64,000 nt of DNA from positions 2,218,501 through 2,282,500 of the forward strand of contig NZ_CP011058.1 in the NCBI RefSeq assembly GCF_000961095.1, written 5' to 3'. Made by a program: the position numbers and the translations under genes. The notes under the pieces were generated by a model. It worked only from the letters and a program-made list of their open reading frames with translations. It searched no databases and was not told where the DNA came from. This stretch comes from Paenibacillus beijingensis (GTDB taxonomy: Bacteria; Bacillota; Bacilli; Paenibacillales; Paenibacillaceae). This document shows, in pieces, positions 26,108-34,957 of this stretch; positions within the stretch are counted from its first letter, which is position 1, and the number at the start of each line of letters is the position of its first letter.

Positions 26108-27394
26108 TTATTCGTAGATCGGCAGCACCGGATTCGTCTGCTCGCGGTTGCGGCCGACGGAGAAGATGGCGATCGGAATGCCGGTCAGCTCGGACACGCG
26201 CTCCACGTAGCGGCGCGTATTGGCCGGCAAATCTTCCAGTGTTTTCGCGCCGGAAATGTCCTCGGACCAGCCCGGCAGCTCCTCGTAAATCGCTTCGCAT
26301 TCCGACAGCATTTTCAGGCTTGCCGGGTAATGCTCGATCACTTCGCCGCGGTATTTGTAGCCGGTGCAAATTTTGACCGTTTCAAGTCCGGTCATGACGT
26401 CCAGCGAGTTCAGCGACAATCCCGTAATGCCGCTGACGCGGCGGGCGTGGCGGACAACGACGCTGTCGAACCAGCCGACGCGGCGCGGACGGCCCGTAAC
26501 GGTGCCGTATTCATGGCCGGTCTCGCGAATGGTGTCGCCGATTTCGTCATGCAGCTCGGTCGGGAACGGACCGTCGCCGACACGGGTCGTGTACGCCTTG
26601 GCTACCCCGATAACCTGCTTGATTTTGGACGGGCCGACGCCCGATCCGATACATACGCCGCCCGCCGTCGGGTTCGAAGACGTAACGAACGGATACGTCC
26701 CTTGGTCGATGTCGAGCATGACGCCCTGGGCGCCTTCGAACAGCACCCGCTTGCCGCCATCAATCGCGTCGTTCAGCACGACGGACGTGTCGGTCACGTA
26801 CGGGCGCAGCGTCTCGGCGTATCCGAGGTACTCCTGCAAAATGCTCTCCACATCGAGCGCTTCCCCGCCGTACACTTGCTCGATCACTTGATTTTTCTCC
26901 GCTACGAGACGGCGAAGCTTGCCTTCGAATTCCTCAGCGTCCATCAGATCCGCGATCCGGATGCCGTTGCGCGCCGCTTTGTCCATGTAGCATGGACCGA
27001 TCCCTTTGCGTGTCGTGCCGATTTTGTTCTCGCCCTTGCGCTCTTCCTCAAGGCCGTCCAGCACGAGATGATAAGGCATGATGACGTGCGCGCGGTCACT
27101 GATTTTAAGATTTTCGCTGGAAAAACCGTGTTCGTGAATATAGTTGATTTCGTCGATCAGCGCGGCTGGATTAATAACCATTCCGTTCCCAATGACGCAA
27201 GTTTTGTTTTGATTGAAGATGCCCGATGGTATCATCGTCAGCTTGTATTTTTTGTTGCCGATGAGAATGGTGTGGCCGGCGTTATTACCGCCTTGGTAAC
27301 GGGCGACAACCTCTGCTCCATCCGCCAAATAATCGGTAATTTTGCCTTTCCCTTCGTCTCCCCACTGCGTTCCGACAACAACAACCGTAGACAT
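26108..27394 (-). CDS. purA: Adenylosuccinate synthase
   Basis: A 428-residue enzyme, the standard length. It joins IMP and aspartate using GTP on the way to AMP. Signatures: GTQWGDEGKGKITDYLA near the N-terminus with catalytic Asp and Lys, GNNAGHTI with catalytic His, GTTRKGIGPCYMDKAARNG, and the GTP-binding end FSVGRNREQTN. The ATG at 27394 lies 8 nt after GGAGGT. Monocistronic by the flanking terminators: one for dnaB upstream and its own downstream. Cytoplasmic. Confidence 0.98.
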   Translation of the reverse strand: MSTVVVVGTQWGDEGKGKITDYLADGAEVVARYQGGNNAGHTILIGNKKYKLTMIPSGIFNQNKTCVIGNGMVINPAALIDEINYIHEHGFSSENLKISDRAHVIMPYHLVLDGLEEERKGENKIGTTRKGIGPCYMDKAARNGIRIADLMDAEEFEGKLRRLVAEKNQVIEQVYGGEALDVESILQEYLGYAETLRPYVTDTSVVLNDAIDGGKRVLFEGAQGVMLDIDQGTYPFVTSSNPTAGGVCIGSGVGPSKIKQVIGVAKAYTTRVGDGPFPTELHDEIGDTIRETGHEYGTVTGRPRRVGWFDSVVVRHARRVSGITGLSLNSLDVMTGLETVKICTGYKYRGEVIEHYPASLKMLSECEAIYEELPGWSEDISGAKTLEDLPANTRRYVERVSELTGIPIAIFSVGRNREQTNPVLPIYE

Positions 27395-27569
27395 GATATA
27401 TACCTCCGCCGGGTGTTTAAGCACACCGAAATTTACTGCTTTATCTTAACCCGGCCCGGTGATCTTATCCATAGGCCGTCGGAAGCCGCCGGCTTATCCA
27501 GCCGTTCAGCTTTCTCCATTAATCCGAAAAGCAGCAGTTCTAGTGTATCAGCCCATTTTCCGGAAGTCA

Positions 27570-27610
27570 ACAAAAACGAACAATCATAGGGGGACCCATA
27601 TGATTGTTCG
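27570..27610 (-). terminator. Terminator between dnaB and purA
   Basis: A perfect 11-bp inverted repeat, CGAACAATCAT and ATGATTGTTCG, brackets a 12-nt C-rich loop. Read on the minus strand it is followed directly by TTTTTG. It lies 70 bp after the dnaB stop codon, so it ends the yybS-gdpP-rplI-dnaB transcript. The rest of the 285-bp dnaB-purA gap shows nothing else clear. Confidence 0.8.
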
Positions 27611-27679
27611 GAATTTGCCGACTGGCCGCAAACGGGAAGACAGCTATTATGACATCGTCTGTGCCGCTTCGCGTCAGCA

Positions 27680-29044
27680 TCAGGACACTTGGCTCGGATC
27701 CTGATGGGCGCGGTCGATGCTCACGAATTTATTGAAGTTTTTCAGAAACGCCAGCTCGACCGTCCCGACCGGGCCGTTCCGCTGCTTGGCGATGATGATT
27801 TCGATAATGTTCTTCTTCTCGGTATCCTGGTTGTAGTAATCGTCGCGGTACAGAAACGATACGATGTCGGCATCCTGCTCGATCGAACCGGATTCCCGCA
27901 AGTCGGACATCATCGGCCGCTTGTCCTGGCGCTGCTCGACGCCCCGGCTCAGCTGCGACAGCGCAATGACCGGCACTTCCAGCTCACGCGCAATCATCTT
28001 CAGCGTCCGCGAAATTTCGGATACTTCCTGCTGCCGGTTCTCGCCGGCTTTGCCCCGGCCCGCAATAAGCTGCAGGTAATCGATGAGGATCATGCCGAGT
28101 CCGCGCTCTTTCTTCAGACGGCGGCACTTGGCGCGAATGTCGGCCACAGTAATGCCCGGCGTGTCATCGATAAAAATTTGCGCCTCCGACAGCGAGCCGA
28201 TCGCCATCGTCAGCTTTTCCCAGTCGTCGCCTTCCAGAAATCCGGTCCGCATCCGTCCGGCATCCACGTTCGATTCGGCGCAAATCATCCGCTGCACGAG
28301 CTGGGCGGCGCTCATCTCCAGACTGAAGATGGCGACCGTCTCGCGGGCCCGCACGCCGACGTTCTGGGCGATATTGAGCGCGAACGCCGTCTTCCCGACG
28401 GAAGGACGCGCCGCCACAATAATCAAATCGCTGCGCTGAAAGCCGCTCGTCATTTTGTCCAGATCCGGGAAGCCCGACGGAATTCCGGTCGTGCCGCCTT
28501 TATGCGAATACAAAAACTCCACCCGCTCGAACACTTCCATCAGCACATCGCGGATGGAGATGAAGCCGCTGCTGGAGCGGCGGTTCGATATTTCCAGAAT
28601 GCGGGCTTCCGCGTCGCTGAGCAGCGCCCCGATATCTTCGGCGGATGCGTAACCGTCCGAAACGATCGTCGTCGCCGTACGGATCAGCCGCCTGAGCATC
28701 GACTTTTCCTCAACGATTTGGGCGTAGTAGTCGACGTTGGCCGCCGTCGGCACGACACCGGCCAGCTTGGCCAAATAGCTGACGCCGCCGATCTCATCGA
28801 GCTGCTGCCGGTCCTGCAAATAAGCGGTCAACGTGACGAGGTCGATGGGCTCATTGTTCTCGCCAAGCTCCACCATCGCCTCAAACACCCGCTGGTGCGC
28901 TACAGAGTAGAAGTCTTCGCTGCGGACCCGCTCCATCGCGGTAATGAGCGCTTCCGCCTGCAGCAGCACGGCTCCGAGAACCGCCTGCTCGGCCTCTATA
29001 TTTTGCGGCGGAACCCGGTCAAACAACAGCCCCTCGTTGTTCAT
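27680..29044 (-). CDS. dnaB: Replicative DNA helicase DnaB
   Basis: A 454-residue hexameric helicase (called DnaC in B. subtilis). The N-terminal DnaB domain begins RVPPQNIEAEQAVLGAVLLQ. The RecA-like motor has Walker A AARPSVGKTAFALNIA, SLEMSAAQLVQRMIC, Walker B GMILIDYLQLI and the arginine-finger segment LSQLSRGVEQR. Full length with no intein insertion. It is 19 bp downstream of rplI, in the conserved gdpP-rplI-dnaB arrangement of Bacillota. Moves 5' to 3' ahead of the leading-strand polymerase. Confidence 0.98.
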   Translation of the reverse strand: MNNEGLLFDRVPPQNIEAEQAVLGAVLLQAEALITAMERVRSEDFYSVAHQRVFEAMVELGENNEPIDLVTLTAYLQDRQQLDEIGGVSYLAKLAGVVPTAANVDYYAQIVEEKSMLRRLIRTATTIVSDGYASAEDIGALLSDAEARILEISNRRSSSGFISIRDVLMEVFERVEFLYSHKGGTTGIPSGFPDLDKMTSGFQRSDLIIVAARPSVGKTAFALNIAQNVGVRARETVAIFSLEMSAAQLVQRMICAESNVDAGRMRTGFLEGDDWEKLTMAIGSLSEAQIFIDDTPGITVADIRAKCRRLKKERGLGMILIDYLQLIAGRGKAGENRQQEVSEISRTLKMIARELEVPVIALSQLSRGVEQRQDKRPMMSDLRESGSIEQDADIVSFLYRDDYYNQDTEKKNIIEIIIAKQRNGPVGTVELAFLKNFNKFVSIDRAHQDPSQVS

Positions 29045-29063
29045 TCGTCCTTCTCCCCCGCTC

Positions 29064-29507
29064 TTATTCCTCGGCCGTCTGCACCTTCAAGGTGCCCTTC
29101 ACTTCCGGATGAAGCTTGACGGCCACCTGCGTCACGCCAAGTGCGCGAATCGGCTCCTCGAGCTCGATTTTGCGCTTGTCGATCTTGATGCCCTTCTTCT
29201 CCAGCGCCTCGGCGATCTGCTTGCTCGTAACGGCGCCGAACAGCCGGCCGCCTTCGCCCGCTTTCGTATGCACGACGATCGTCATTTGTTCCAGCTTGGC
29301 GCCGAGCGCCTGCGCCTCTTCTTTTTCCTTCGCTTTGCGCTTTTGCTCCGAAGCGTTTTGCGCCTCCAGCGTTTTGACGTTGCCCTCGGAAGCGGGCTTC
29401 ACCAGCCCTTTCGGAAGCAGAAAATTGCGTACATATCCTTCCGACAAATCTTTAATGTCTCCCCGTTTGCCTTGTCCTTTCACATCTTTCAGAAAAATGA
29501 CCTTCAT
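29064..29507 (-). CDS. rplI: 50S ribosomal protein L9
   Basis: A 147-residue protein. It starts MKVIFLKDVKGQGKRGDIKDLSEGYVRNF, the L9 N-terminal rRNA-binding signature, followed by the long connecting helix and the C-terminal domain ending in VKLHPEVKGTLKVQTAEE. The ATG overlaps the gdpP stop codon (ATGA), so it is translationally coupled to gdpP; dnaB follows 19 bp later. Confidence 0.98.
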   Translation of the reverse strand: MKVIFLKDVKGQGKRGDIKDLSEGYVRNFLLPKGLVKPASEGNVKTLEAQNASEQKRKAKEKEEAQALGAKLEQMTIVVHTKAGEGGRLFGAVTSKQIAEALEKKGIKIDKRKIELEEPIRALGVTQVAVKLHPEVKGTLKVQTAEE

Positions 29508-31465
29508 TCGAATAACCCCTCTTCCGCTTCAATTTGTTCCAGCACCCGGCGCAGCTTCGCATATACGTCTGTGACCGATCCTTGCAGCTGCGCCGCTGCG
29601 TTCGTCAGATGTCCGCCTCCGCCCATCCGCTCCATGACGACCTGCACGTTCATCTGCCCGAGCGAGCGGGCGCTGACGGCTACAAGGCCGTCGGGCCGCT
29701 CCCCGACGACAAACGATGCGTAAATGTCCGTCATGTTCAGGAGCGTATCGGCCGACTGCGCGATAAGCAGCTGCGAATATTTGCGTCCCGGCTCTGTAGC
29801 CGCAATCGCGATATGACCGTGTATGACTTCGGCATGCTTAATAATATCCGCTTTCTTCAAGTACTCCTCCAAGTCCTCTTTCAGCATCCGCTGGACGAGC
29901 GCCGTGTCCGCCCCGTTGCGGCGCAGGAAAGAAGCCGCTTCGAACGTGCGGGCTCCCGTGCGCAGCGAGAAGCTCTTCGTGTCGACGGTAATGCCCGCCA
30001 GCAGCGCCGTCGCTTCGCGGATATCCAGCACAACCCGGTCGTGAATGTACTGCAGCAGCTCCGTCACAAGCTCGCAAGCCGAGGAAGCGTACGGCTCCAT
30101 GTAAACGAGCACCGAGTTGTTAATAAATTCTTCGCTGCGCCGGTGATGATCGACGACGACGATCCGGTCCGTCTGCGTCAAGATGCGCGGTTCCTTCAGC
30201 ATCGATGCTTTGTGGGTGTCGACGACGACGACAAGCGTCCGCGAATCGACAAGCGCGACGCTCTGCTCCGGCGAGACGAACCGCTTCGCGTACCGTTCGT
30301 CCTCGCGCAGCATTTCCATCATCCGCTGAATGGCCGGATTGACGCCTTCGAGCACGATGAACGCTTCCTTGCCAAACAGCTGGGCCGCCTTGGCGACGCC
30401 GATGGACGCTCCCATGGAGTCCATGTCCGGCATTTTGTGCCCGACGATGACAACCTTCTCGCTGCCGCGGATCATATCGCGCAGCGCATGCGCGACGACG
30501 CGGGCGCGTACGCGCGTACGCTTCTCGACCGCATTGGACTTGCCGCCGTAGAACGATTGGCGTTCGCCGACCTTCACGGCCGCCTGGTCGCCGCCCCGCC
30601 CGAGCGCCATATCCAGACTCATCTGCGCCCACTGGCCCAGCTCGGGGATCGTCTCGGCGCCCGCGGCGAAGCCGATGCTGAGCGTCATCGGAATTTTAAG
30701 CTGGCACGTCATCTCGCGCACTTCATCGAGGATGACGAACTTGGACTGCTCCAGCTGCCGCAGCGTCTTCTGGTCGGTAATAAGCAGGAACCGGTCGGAA
30801 TTGAGCCGCTTCAAATAAAGCTGCTCCCGCTGCGCCCATTCGGTAATCTCTACCGTCACTTTGGAAAGCAGGGCGCTGCGCTGCTGATCGTCCATCGATT
30901 GGGTAACCTCGTCGAGGTTGTCGATAAAGACGATGCCGATCGCCATCTTCTCCTCTTCATACCTGCGCGCCAATTGCCACATTTCCGTTATGTTATGGAT
31001 GTAGATCAGCTTCTCCTGCGGCTTGACGATCAGTTCGTACACGTTCGAACCGACGGCCATCTCCATCGTTCCGGCGCGGTCCTTGACCTGCGCAAGCGTT
31101 GGAAACAGCTCCAGCAGCAGTTCCCCGACGATCGATTCCCGGTTCATCATCTCCGCGACGAACGGATTGTGCCATTCGATCACCTTCTCGTCGCTGTAAA
31201 GTACTATCCCGATCGGCAGCTCGCTTACGACTTCGTTGCCTACTTTGCGCACCCGGTACGAAATCCGGCCCAAATATTTCATTAAATCGCGTCTGAACGT
31301 CCGTTCAGCCAAATACGAGTAGACGCCGGCCGACACCGTCAGCAGCAGTCCGATAAGGCCGAGCTGCCATTTGTACCAAGCCAGCGCAACGGTCAGCATA
31401 ATCATGATGGCAATGGACCATACTTGGTGCATGCCATGCCAACGCTGTATTAGAAACTTCGGCAT
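29504..31465 (-). CDS. gdpP: Cyclic-di-AMP phosphodiesterase GdpP
   Basis: A 653-residue membrane enzyme that hydrolyses c-di-AMP to pApA. Domain order: two membrane helices near the start (WSIAIMIMLTVALAWY, LIGLLLTVSAGVYSYLA), a PAS-like domain (LPIGIVLYSDEKVIEWHN), a degenerate GGDEF domain (FIDNLDEVTQSM), then DHH/DHHA1. In the latter, GHKMPDMDSMGASIGV and VVVDHHRRSEEF give the metal-binding Asp and His residues, and GGGHLTNAAAQLQG closes DHHA1. The start at 31465 fits the membrane topology and has AGGGGCG upstream; the open frame extends 19 codons into yybS. Controls osmotic and beta-lactam responses in related bacteria. Confidence 0.96.
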   Translation of the reverse strand: MPKFLIQRWHGMHQVWSIAIMIMLTVALAWYKWQLGLIGLLLTVSAGVYSYLAERTFRRDLMKYLGRISYRVRKVGNEVVSELPIGIVLYSDEKVIEWHNPFVAEMMNRESIVGELLLELFPTLAQVKDRAGTMEMAVGSNVYELIVKPQEKLIYIHNITEMWQLARRYEEEKMAIGIVFIDNLDEVTQSMDDQQRSALLSKVTVEITEWAQREQLYLKRLNSDRFLLITDQKTLRQLEQSKFVILDEVREMTCQLKIPMTLSIGFAAGAETIPELGQWAQMSLDMALGRGGDQAAVKVGERQSFYGGKSNAVEKRTRVRARVVAHALRDMIRGSEKVVIVGHKMPDMDSMGASIGVAKAAQLFGKEAFIVLEGVNPAIQRMMEMLREDERYAKRFVSPEQSVALVDSRTLVVVVDTHKASMLKEPRILTQTDRIVVVDHHRRSEEFINNSVLVYMEPYASSACELVTELLQYIHDRVVLDIREATALLAGITVDTKSFSLRTGARTFEAASFLRRNGADTALVQRMLKEDLEEYLKKADIIKHAEVIHGHIAIAATEPGRKYSQLLIAQSADTLLNMTDIYASFVVGERPDGLVAVSARSLGQMNVQVVMERMGGGGHLTNAAAQLQGSVTDVYAKLRRVLEQIEAEEGLFE

Positions 31466-31481
31466 TTCACACGCCCCTGTA

Positions 31482-32384
31482 TCAAGTTTTCCTGAACGAT
31501 TTACGGATCGGAAAAGCGACATCGAGCACGCCGATCAAGCTGAGCGGCGACAGCAGCAGGACGGGGATGGCCATCAGCAGCGGTACCGCTCTCGGCCATT
31601 TGCGCTGATCCGCCAGAAAAAAGAAAAATCCGATTGCCTGCATCTTGAATGCGAACTGCAGCAGCGGCAGAAGATTGATTACCGCAACCGCCAGAAACGA
31701 GCCGCTATCCTTGGAAACCATCAGTTGTATAATCGTGACGACAAGGTAATACAGCACCATAATTCGCGGCAGCATCCAATCCTTGGCAGGCGGAAAGCCT
31801 TTTACGGACACCCCCATGCGGCCCAGCACCCGGCGCGCAATATATTGCGTAACCGCCGTATACAGAAACCCCATCATGAGCAGCACCTGCGGAATGGACT
31901 GCACCGTCGTCCGCACCGTCAGATCGGTCAGTTCCGACGTCCATGCTTCCGACAGCATGCCTTGCGCCCGTAGCTGTTCGGTCATCGTACGGATCGTGTT
32001 GCCGAGCTCATCGATGAGCGACACATTCATAATGAGATTAAAGAGCAGCAGCTCCAGCAAGATCTGTCCAACGATCGTGACGATGACAGCTGTGAACACG
32101 ACCCGAACCGGCCGATCGCGACGATACAGATGACCCATAACAATGCCCGGTATAAGAAAAAACAATCCGACAATGAGCGCCGGCAGTCCCATAATGAGAT
32201 ACCCGATTCCCCACACCGGCAGCAAATGAAGCACAAAAGCTTTTTTGGAAAGCGTCGTATAAAGTACGACATAAGGAACCATCATCAAGGTGACGGTTAA
32301 TACGTTCAGCAGCGGCACGCCCATCGACAGCAGCAAAACAAGCGCAGCCGCGCTCCAAAGCACGGATTTTACACCGAATACCAA
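31482..32384 (-). CDS. yybS: YybS-like DUF2232 membrane protein
   Basis: A protein of about 300 residues with eight hydrophobic segments, from GVKSVLWSAAALVLLLSMGVPLL to the C-terminal PLLMAIPVLLLSPLSLIGVL, matching the DUF2232/YybS family that precedes gdpP in Bacillota. The start is uncertain: a TTG at 32384 has AGAGGTG 6 nt upstream, whereas the GTG at 32393 lies within that RBS. The C-terminus (FPIRKSFRKT) ends 16 bp before gdpP, so they are co-transcribed. The fold resembles energy-coupling or biotin-transporter S components; function unknown. Confidence 0.85.
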   Translation of the reverse strand: MVFGVKSVLWSAAALVLLLSMGVPLLNVLTVTLMMVPYVVLYTTLSKKAFVLHLLPVWGIGYLIMGLPALIVGLFFLIPGIVMGHLYRRDRPVRVVFTAVIVTIVGQILLELLLFNLIMNVSLIDELGNTIRTMTEQLRAQGMLSEAWTSELTDLTVRTTVQSIPQVLLMMGFLYTAVTQYIARRVLGRMGVSVKGFPPAKDWMLPRIMVLYYLVVTIIQLMVSKDSGSFLAVAVINLLPLLQFAFKMQAIGFFFFLADQRKWPRAVPLLMAIPVLLLSPLSLIGVLDVAFPIRKSFRKT

Positions 32385-32555
32385 ACCGTTCACCTCTTAC
32401 GTCTATGTTGGTCAAGCAAGCGGCAGTCCTGCAACCATGCGTCCCCGGCAAGCTTTAACAATCATTATACCACAAATCAAACCGTAAGAGTCCGGCGCTT
32501 TGCAGCCTGTATCCGAAGGCAGGCAATACGGCGTGGAGACAAGGCGGTTTAACCG

Positions 32556-32595
32556 GAAAAAGCTAACATCCGCAGAGCGAGACGTTAGCTTTTTC
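32556..32595. terminator. Bidirectional-type terminator after the GDP-fucose cassette
   Basis: A perfect 12-bp inverted repeat, GAAAAAGCTAAC and GTTAGCTTTTTC, with a 16-nt GC-rich loop. Both strands end in a T run. On the minus strand it lies 30 bp after the stop of the glycosyltransferase-like gene. Confidence 0.88.
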
Positions 32596-32625
32596 TTTAT
32601 TTTCCCATGTAATCGGCCTAGGAGC

Positions 32626-33738
32626 CTAAATGATTTCTTTTGCGGAATCGATGCTTTTCTTCTCTTTGCCCACCTTGTTGCCTAACAACCGATTCCATAC
32701 CGATGCTTTTGTCTGATCTTTTTGAGTCGTTAACTCCCCAAGCGTTGTCGTGACCTGCTGCGCCAATTCCTGGAACAATCTTTCCATTTCCTTGATCCGG
32801 CCGTCCAGGAGATTAAACTTCTCGGTTACCAGAACGTTCAGATCGTTAATCCGCCCCTCATGCTGGATGGAACGCTCCGTCATCCGAACGTCCAGACCGT
32901 TTAACCGCTCCTCAAGCAGCTGTTTCGCCTTATCCGCCTGCTGGACCCCATGCCCCGACGCCTGCAGCCCTGATATCGAAGGCGAAATTTGCTCAATCGA
33001 AGAGCTCTGATATTCAAGACCGGTGCTCGAAATGACAATTTCCCACATTCTGGTATTTAATTCGTAGTGCGATAAGCCAGGGTATAATCTTTTCAGATAC
33101 TTTTCCATCACAACTGTTTCAATGAGATGCTGATTAAGCGCTTGATCCCATTTTTGCGGGTGTTTTTGATGGTAGGCAATTTTGCTGAAAACCCTTTTTG
33201 TCCGTTTATGATACGCGGCCGGAACACATACCATCCACCAGTCCCATGCCGGCTGGCCCATGCACATTCCATCATCTTCATAGACGCTCAACAGCTGCTG
33301 GTCAAAAAAGAAAAAGTCGACTCCGTTACTGACGATTCCGTCCGTACTGCTAATATGGTCCACATCAACGCGATGCCCGTATACGAGACTGTCTACCGTC
33401 TCTTTGTGTATAAAATTAATAAAGTCTTTTTTCAGCCCTTTAAAATGAATATCCGAATTAATGATGCCGCATACTTTGGAATTGGAACTTTTCAAATACG
33501 TCATAAAATCATAAATATACACGTACGGTTTGCCGTACTTTTCTTTAGCCGTTCTCCACACAGTATGGAACGTAATATCAGGGAAATAAGGTTTGATCAC
33601 GTCGATTTCCTCGCTGCTGTTTAATGAAACGACGGTAAAACCCGCTTTGATCCATGTATCGATTGCCGAACGTTGGATATCGATATAATTGGGCGCAATC
33701 GAAGTCGTAACCAAAATACTCTTTTTGTCCAAAGCCAT
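32626..33738 (-). CDS. Glycosyltransferase-like protein with C-terminal coiled coil
   Basis: A 370-residue protein. The first 240 residues look like a GT-A type nucleotide-sugar fold: ILVTTSIAPNYIDIQRSAID at the start, a DxH-type acidic motif in CGIINSDIHFKG, and GQPAWDWWMVCVPAAYH, where the acceptor or catalytic region of this little-known family lies. Residues from about 275 to 345 show heptad-like repeats (LNGLDVRMTER, INDLNVLVTEKFNLLDGRI), indicating a coiled coil. ATG at 33738 with GAGGAGG 8 nt upstream; the TTG two codons earlier is too close. Last gene of the gmd-fcl-manC cassette, so a GDP-fucose- or GDP-mannose-using transferase is a reasonable inference. Confidence 0.68.
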   Translation of the reverse strand: MALDKKSILVTTSIAPNYIDIQRSAIDTWIKAGFTVVSLNSSEEIDVIKPYFPDITFHTVWRTAKEKYGKPYVYIYDFMTYLKSSNSKVCGIINSDIHFKGLKKDFINFIHKETVDSLVYGHRVDVDHISSTDGIVSNGVDFFFFDQQLLSVYEDDGMCMGQPAWDWWMVCVPAAYHKRTKRVFSKIAYHQKHPQKWDQALNQHLIETVVMEKYLKRLYPGLSHYELNTRMWEIVISSTGLEYQSSSIEQISPSISGLQASGHGVQQADKAKQLLEERLNGLDVRMTERSIQHEGRINDLNVLVTEKFNLLDGRIKEMERLFQELAQQVTTTLGELTTQKDQTKASVWNRLLGNKVGKEKKSIDSAKEII

Positions 33739-33795
33739 TATCAATTACCTCCTCAAATATGACACTTGTTGCAGCAACATTGAATCAGCGTGTCG

Positions 33796-34872
33796 CTACG
33801 TGTATTTTTCATGCCCGCTTTTTTTGAGCATTTCGACAAGCGTTTTGATGTCCTGGGCTCTTTCCTTCGGACAGACAATCATCGCATCTTCCGTCTTGAC
33901 GATAATGACGTTCGTTAATCCAATCGTCGTAACCAGCATGTCTTGGCTGTATATAATCGAGTCGCTCGTATCGATTCCGATATGATGCCCGACAACCGCA
34001 TTGTTGTTCGCATCAAGCTCGACCGTTTGGGCAAGCGAATCCAGACTGCCGATATCGTTCCAATCGAAATAACCTTTAACGGTCCGAAGTCCATTGCAAT
34101 GCTCCAGGACGCCGTTATCGAACGACAGACGGGGCAAACCGGCGTAGGCGTTTGCGATTTCATTCTGGAAATCCGGGGAATCATGGTGCTCCAGCGCTTT
34201 GGACAGTAACGCAAAATGATGCGGCATATGGAGCTTGATTTCATCCCGGAACGCTTGAAAGCTGCCGGCAACCATGCCGCTGTTCCATAAATACGTACCG
34301 GTCTTCACATATTTCTTCGCCGTATCCAGATTCGGCTTTTCCTTGAACTGGTGGACATTGCACACATTTCTCGAGCCGAACCGGTCGGTTGGATTCACTT
34401 GAATGTAGCCGTACCCGGTAGCCGGGTAGGTCGGATTGACCCCGATCACCACAAGCCCGCCGCAGCATTCCGTTTCCCGGTAAGCCTGATGCACGGCCTT
34501 CAGATATTCATACTTGTTATGGATATAACTGTCGGCAGGAATAAAACAAACGGAACCTGTTTTGAACTTCTTCTCAAGCAGCAAAGAAGCGTAGGATATG
34601 CATGCAGCGGTATTTCTCTGCAACGGTTCCAAAATAATGTTGGATTCCGGAATCACATCCTTAAGCACTTCTCTTGTAAGCTCCAAATAGTTCTTGTTTG
34701 TAATCACATAGCATCTTTCGGGCGGGATCAAATCTTGGATCCGTGTTACGGTCTGCTCCAGCATACTTTTCTTTCCGTCGACGCTTATGAACTGCTTGGG
34801 CTTGCGTTCTCTTGAAAAGGGCCATAGCCTCTGTCCGGCGCCTCCTGCCATAATGACGGCATATTTGTCCAT
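33796..34872 (-). CDS. manC: Mannose-1-phosphate guanylyltransferase
   Basis: A 358-residue nucleotidyltransferase making GDP-mannose from mannose-1-phosphate and GTP. It starts MDKYAVIMAGGAGQRLWPFS with the sugar-nucleotide loop and continues RERKPKQFISVDG. FIPADSYI holds the metal-binding Asp, and WNSGMVAG and VKGYFDWNDIGSLDSLAQ are family landmarks. It lacks the C-terminal cupin isomerase domain of bifunctional ManC/AlgA, so mannose-6-phosphate isomerase must come from elsewhere. ATG with GGGGAGGAAG upstream. It feeds gmd and fcl next door. Confidence 0.94.
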   Translation of the reverse strand: MDKYAVIMAGGAGQRLWPFSRERKPKQFISVDGKKSMLEQTVTRIQDLIPPERCYVITNKNYLELTREVLKDVIPESNIILEPLQRNTAACISYASLLLEKKFKTGSVCFIPADSYIHNKYEYLKAVHQAYRETECCGGLVVIGVNPTYPATGYGYIQVNPTDRFGSRNVCNVHQFKEKPNLDTAKKYVKTGTYLWNSGMVAGSFQAFRDEIKLHMPHHFALLSKALEHHDSPDFQNEIANAYAGLPRLSFDNGVLEHCNGLRTVKGYFDWNDIGSLDSLAQTVELDANNNAVVGHHIGIDTSDSIIYSQDMLVTTIGLTNVIIVKTEDAMIVCPKERAQDIKTLVEMLKKSGHEKYT

Positions 34873-34957
34873 TTGCTTCCTCCCCGGAATCATAAATCAG
34901 GACGATGATACTTCCGCAGGGATTCGTTTGGCTGAAAGAGAGCGCATAAGATTAGTG

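Noticed and set aside
25979..27589. Long plus-strand open frame of 536 codons
   Set aside because: Antisense shadow of purA, rich in Arg/His/Ala, with no family resemblance.
27600..27704. Short plus-strand frame starting MIVRNLPTGRKRED with a purine-rich upstream sequence
   Set aside because: Its start lies in the dnaB terminator hairpin and its end overlaps dnaB; the apparent RBS is the terminator loop.
27689..29119. 476-codon plus-strand frame
   Set aside because: Antisense shadow of dnaB; composition is typical of a reverse frame in GC-rich coding DNA.
29534..31285. 583-codon plus-strand frame
   Set aside because: Antisense shadow of gdpP with no RBS or recognisable domain.
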